A DNA stretch of 64,000 nt from NCBI GenBank assembly GCA_030847615.1, contig JAUMIR010000001.1, positions 162,289,001-162,353,000 of the forward strand, read 5' to 3'. Source of the stretch: Gambelia wislizenii (Eukaryota; Chordata; Lepidosauria; Squamata; Crotaphytidae). The notes beneath the pieces are model-generated. The model was not told the origin of the DNA. It did no database searches and worked only from the letters and a program-made list of their open reading frames with translations. Below are positions 63,705 to 64,000 of this stretch, piece by piece. Position numbers and translations under genes: made by a program. Numbering within the stretch: the stretch's first letter is position 1; the number at the start of each line of letters is the position of its first letter.

Positions 63705-64000
63705 ATTAGGGAGCTGGGTATGTTTAGTCTGGAGAGGAGAAGGTTAAGAGATGACATGATAGCCATGCTTAAATATTTGAAGGGATGGCCTACACAAGGA
63801 TGGGGCAAGCTTGTTTTCTGCTGCTCCAGAGACTAGGACACAGAGCAATGGGTTCAAACTACAGGAAAAGAGATTCCACCTAAAAATTAGGAAGAACTTC
63901 CTGACAGTAAGAGCTGTTCGGAAGTGGACTACACTGCCCTATAGTGTGGTGGAGTCTCCTTCTTTGGAGGTGTTTAAGCAGAGTCTGGATGAGCATCTGT
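63705..64000 (+). mobile_element. CR1 LINE 3' part, cut by window edge
   Basis: Reads GGGAGCTGGGTATGTTTAGT, TCTGGAGAGGAGAAGGTTAA, GATTCCACCTAAAAATTAGG and CTCCTTCTTTGGAGGTGTTT. It is 5'-truncated and continues beyond 64000. Confidence 0.9.

Overview
The window is vertebrate nuclear DNA, most likely from a squamate reptile and perhaps an iguanian lizard. No long intact host reading frame is present. Most of the sequence is nested transposable elements typical of squamates: CR1 LINEs with an ATTCTATGA-type 3' tail, L2-like and L1 LINEs, an RTE-like endonuclease/RT LINE, a Penelope-like element with a GIY-YIG domain, tRNA-derived 'Sauria-type' SINEs, 5S-rRNA-derived SINEs, hAT, Tigger-like and 3-bp-duplication MITEs, and a small Helitron. 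The species call is inferred from repeat content only.

Host gene content. At 1266-1508 (minus) there is a well-conserved coding exon of the meiotic double-strand-break gene MEI4, with good splice sites. It has no start codon. A small CpG-rich island at about 20.39-20.67 kb, squeezed between two hAT MITEs, holds a candidate first exon on the same strand: an ATG in good context, 23 codons, and a GTGAGT donor whose phase matches the MEI4 exon. If this is right, 1.5-20.5 kb is MEI4 intron 1 and the rest of the window is upstream flank. A second host-gene signal, at 62.9-63.1 kb, resembles the first coding exon of CACHD1. It is frame-broken and lies inside a 1.9-kb TIR transposon, so it looks like captured cargo rather than a resident gene.

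Layout. 0-3.4 kb: MEI4 exon, then a reversed CR1 split by an L2-type insertion. 3.9-6 kb: CR1 end, TIR element remnant, SINEs, and a 127-bp foldback with a GC-rich block. 6.3-6.8 kb: solo-LTR-like unit. 8.7-10.5 kb: inverted-repeat element, then an L1 split by a 404-bp Helitron. 12-15.7 kb: SINEs and long-TIR elements carrying simple repeats. 16.6-23.4 kb: four members of one hAT MITE family (three with readable 8-bp target duplications), an L2 split by two Tigger-like MITEs, and the MEI4 first-exon candidate. 22-29.9 kb: 5S SINEs, an inverted RTE-like LINE and palindromic MITEs. 30.2-32.4 kb: the longest CR1. 32.4-38.4 kb: a duplicated unknown repeat, RTE-like 3' end, LTR-like unit and a 331-bp near-perfect palindrome. 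39.0-46.7 kb: TIR element with gag-like cargo, a GC-rich block, a second LTR-like unit and a 1.3-kb TIR element enclosing a 64-bp minisatellite. 47-49.8 kb: CR1 tail, Penelope, CR1. 51.0-55.6 kb: second copy of the gag-cargo element, TTA-flanked MITE, LTR-like unit and a LINE of uncertain clade. 56.5-61.2 kb: TAA-flanked MITE, fused LINE fragments, CR1 and L1. 61.6-63.5 kb: the CACHD1-cargo element. 63.7-64.0 kb: a CR1 cut by the window edge.

The most interesting pattern is a TA-flanked MITE family with a CCGTATATTCCGG-type terminus. Its three complete members here carry two different kinds of cargo: a retrotransposon gag-like piece (two near-identical copies 12 kb apart) and a host first exon with its GC-rich upstream region. 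This is a vertebrate counterpart of plant Pack-MITEs.
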